Of a DNA stretch of 64,000 nt, positions 63,461-64,000 are shown in pieces. How positions within the stretch are numbered: position 1 is the stretch's first letter; each line of letters opens with the position of its first letter. A model generated the notes under the pieces. The model made no database searches, was not told the DNA's origin, and saw only the letters and a program-made list of their open reading frames with translations. Location: the NCBI RefSeq assembly GCF_900327775.1, contig NZ_OUMZ01000007.1, positions 1,041,606 through 1,105,605 on the forward strand, read 5' to 3'. Made by a program: the position numbers and the translations under genes. The stretch is from Roseovarius sp. EL26 (GTDB lineage: Bacteria; Pseudomonadota; Alphaproteobacteria; Rhodobacterales; Rhodobacteraceae).

Positions 63461-64000
63461 CTAAAGCTGGCACCATAATTCACGCGCAGTTTCATCATCC
63501 ATTTTTGGATTTCGGAACGCTGAGATTGTTAACTCCGCATTCCATTCGCTGTTACCGACAGGTACCACTGCCCCCTCAGCGAGTTCGGGGGCAATCGCCG
63601 TTTCTGGCATCCAAGCAAACCCACTTCCAGACAGAAGCCTTCGTTTGATTGCTTCTACTAGGCCATCGACGTAGATCGTACTGGTGTTCGTAGGTTTTCG
63701 GTCCACTGTGTTCTCAACAACCATGCCCAGAAATGACGACCGCTCATAGGCGAGATATGGGATGGGTGGGCCATTCCGATTACTCAAATTCCATCCACCT
63801 GTCTGTGCCGGCCCTGTGGCGGCGACCGGGATGAGTCGGTCAACCACAAGATCTTTGCGCTCAAAGGCGGTTTCATCGATCATTGGAGAGACCGCGTGAT
63901 GATAGTAGCAAAGCATGATATCGACAGCACCCTCAATCAACAATTCGCAGCAAGTACTCAGAGAATCAGAGACAACTCGCGTACGTAAATCCGGTAGCAG
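63461..64000 (-). CDS. LysR-family regulator, C-terminal part (runs off the window)
   Basis: An open frame on the minus strand enters from the window edge and stops at 63461, giving about 179 residues. The sequence fits a LysR effector-binding domain: IEGAVDIMLCYYH, PYLAYERSSFLG, and the usual GSGFAWMPETAIAPELAEGAVVPV segment near the C terminus. The DNA-binding domain must lie beyond the window. Confidence 0.85.
   Translation of the reverse strand: MLPDLRTRVVSDSLSTCCELLIEGAVDIMLCYYHHAVSPMIDETAFERKDLVVDRLIPVAATGPAQTGGWNLSNRNGPPIPYLAYERSSFLGMVVENTVDRKPTNTSTIYVDGLVEAIKRRLLSGSGFAWMPETAIAPELAEGAVVPVGNSEWNAELTISAFRNPKMDDETARELWCQL

Overview
The window looks like a chromosomal segment of a marine alphaproteobacterium of the Roseobacter type (Rhodobacterales). 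The signs are gene content: class I PHA synthesis genes with PhaR and a phasin, a RimK ligase fused to an ATP-dependent zinc protease domain, DUF3445 and DUF427 proteins, hemF, ClpS, TRAP transport and MttB-superfamily methyltransferases. No rRNA, CRISPR array or intact mobile element is present. There are two tRNA genes (Val-TAC and Leu-TAG).

Positions 1-42,400 are mostly core. In order: an Xaa-Pro aminopeptidase, DUF427 and FAD proteins, a ClC channel and a GlcD-type oxidase (to 7.2 kb); a DMT exporter with a divergent HxlR regulator, a pilin-like protein and RsgA (to 10.4 kb); tRNA-Val, two phosphoglycerate-mutase-type phosphatases, Lon, Tgt, RimK fusion, SPFH/NfeD pair and tRNA-Leu (to 19.6 kb); NAD(P)HX repair genes, glnB-glnA and an amino-acid binding protein (to 24.2 kb); two membrane-anchored unknowns around a lytic transglycosylase, DUF3445, purB and two small secreted proteins (to 30.2 kb); an LpxL-like acyltransferase, hemF, an SDR, an RsmC-like methyltransferase, clpS and a LysR regulator (to 35.5 kb). 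A complete PHA module follows (phaR, phaP, phaC and divergent phaZ), with CTGC-N3-GCAG sites in the phaP and phaC/phaZ promoter regions and related half-sites upstream of phaR.

Positions 42,400-64,000 are accessory and catabolic. A TRAP transporter (dctP-dctQ-dctM) with an IclR regulator is divergent from a GMC alcohol dehydrogenase. Next comes a LacI-controlled operon: M29/NicX-like metalloenzyme, AhpD-like protein and MttB-family methyltransferase. After a broken class III aminotransferase and a LysR gene comes a second operon: a second MttB homologue, an SRPBCC protein, an Asp/Glu-racemase or maleate-isomerase-like protein, and an FAD dehydrogenase-GcvT fusion. The divergent pxpABC genes (5-oxoprolinase), an IS110 remnant and a partial LysR gene close the window. 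Together these look like an uncharacterised route for demethylating and opening an N-methylated, possibly cyclic, amine or betaine. No corrinoid protein partner is visible in the window.

Several enzymes depart from their family's catalytic signature: an alpha/beta hydrolase with Gly at the nucleophile position, an SDR without the YxxxK lysine, an LpxL-like protein with HX4N, and an AhpD-like protein with CxxA. The NAD(P)HX epimerase and dehydratase lie in one reading frame and are separated by a single TGA.
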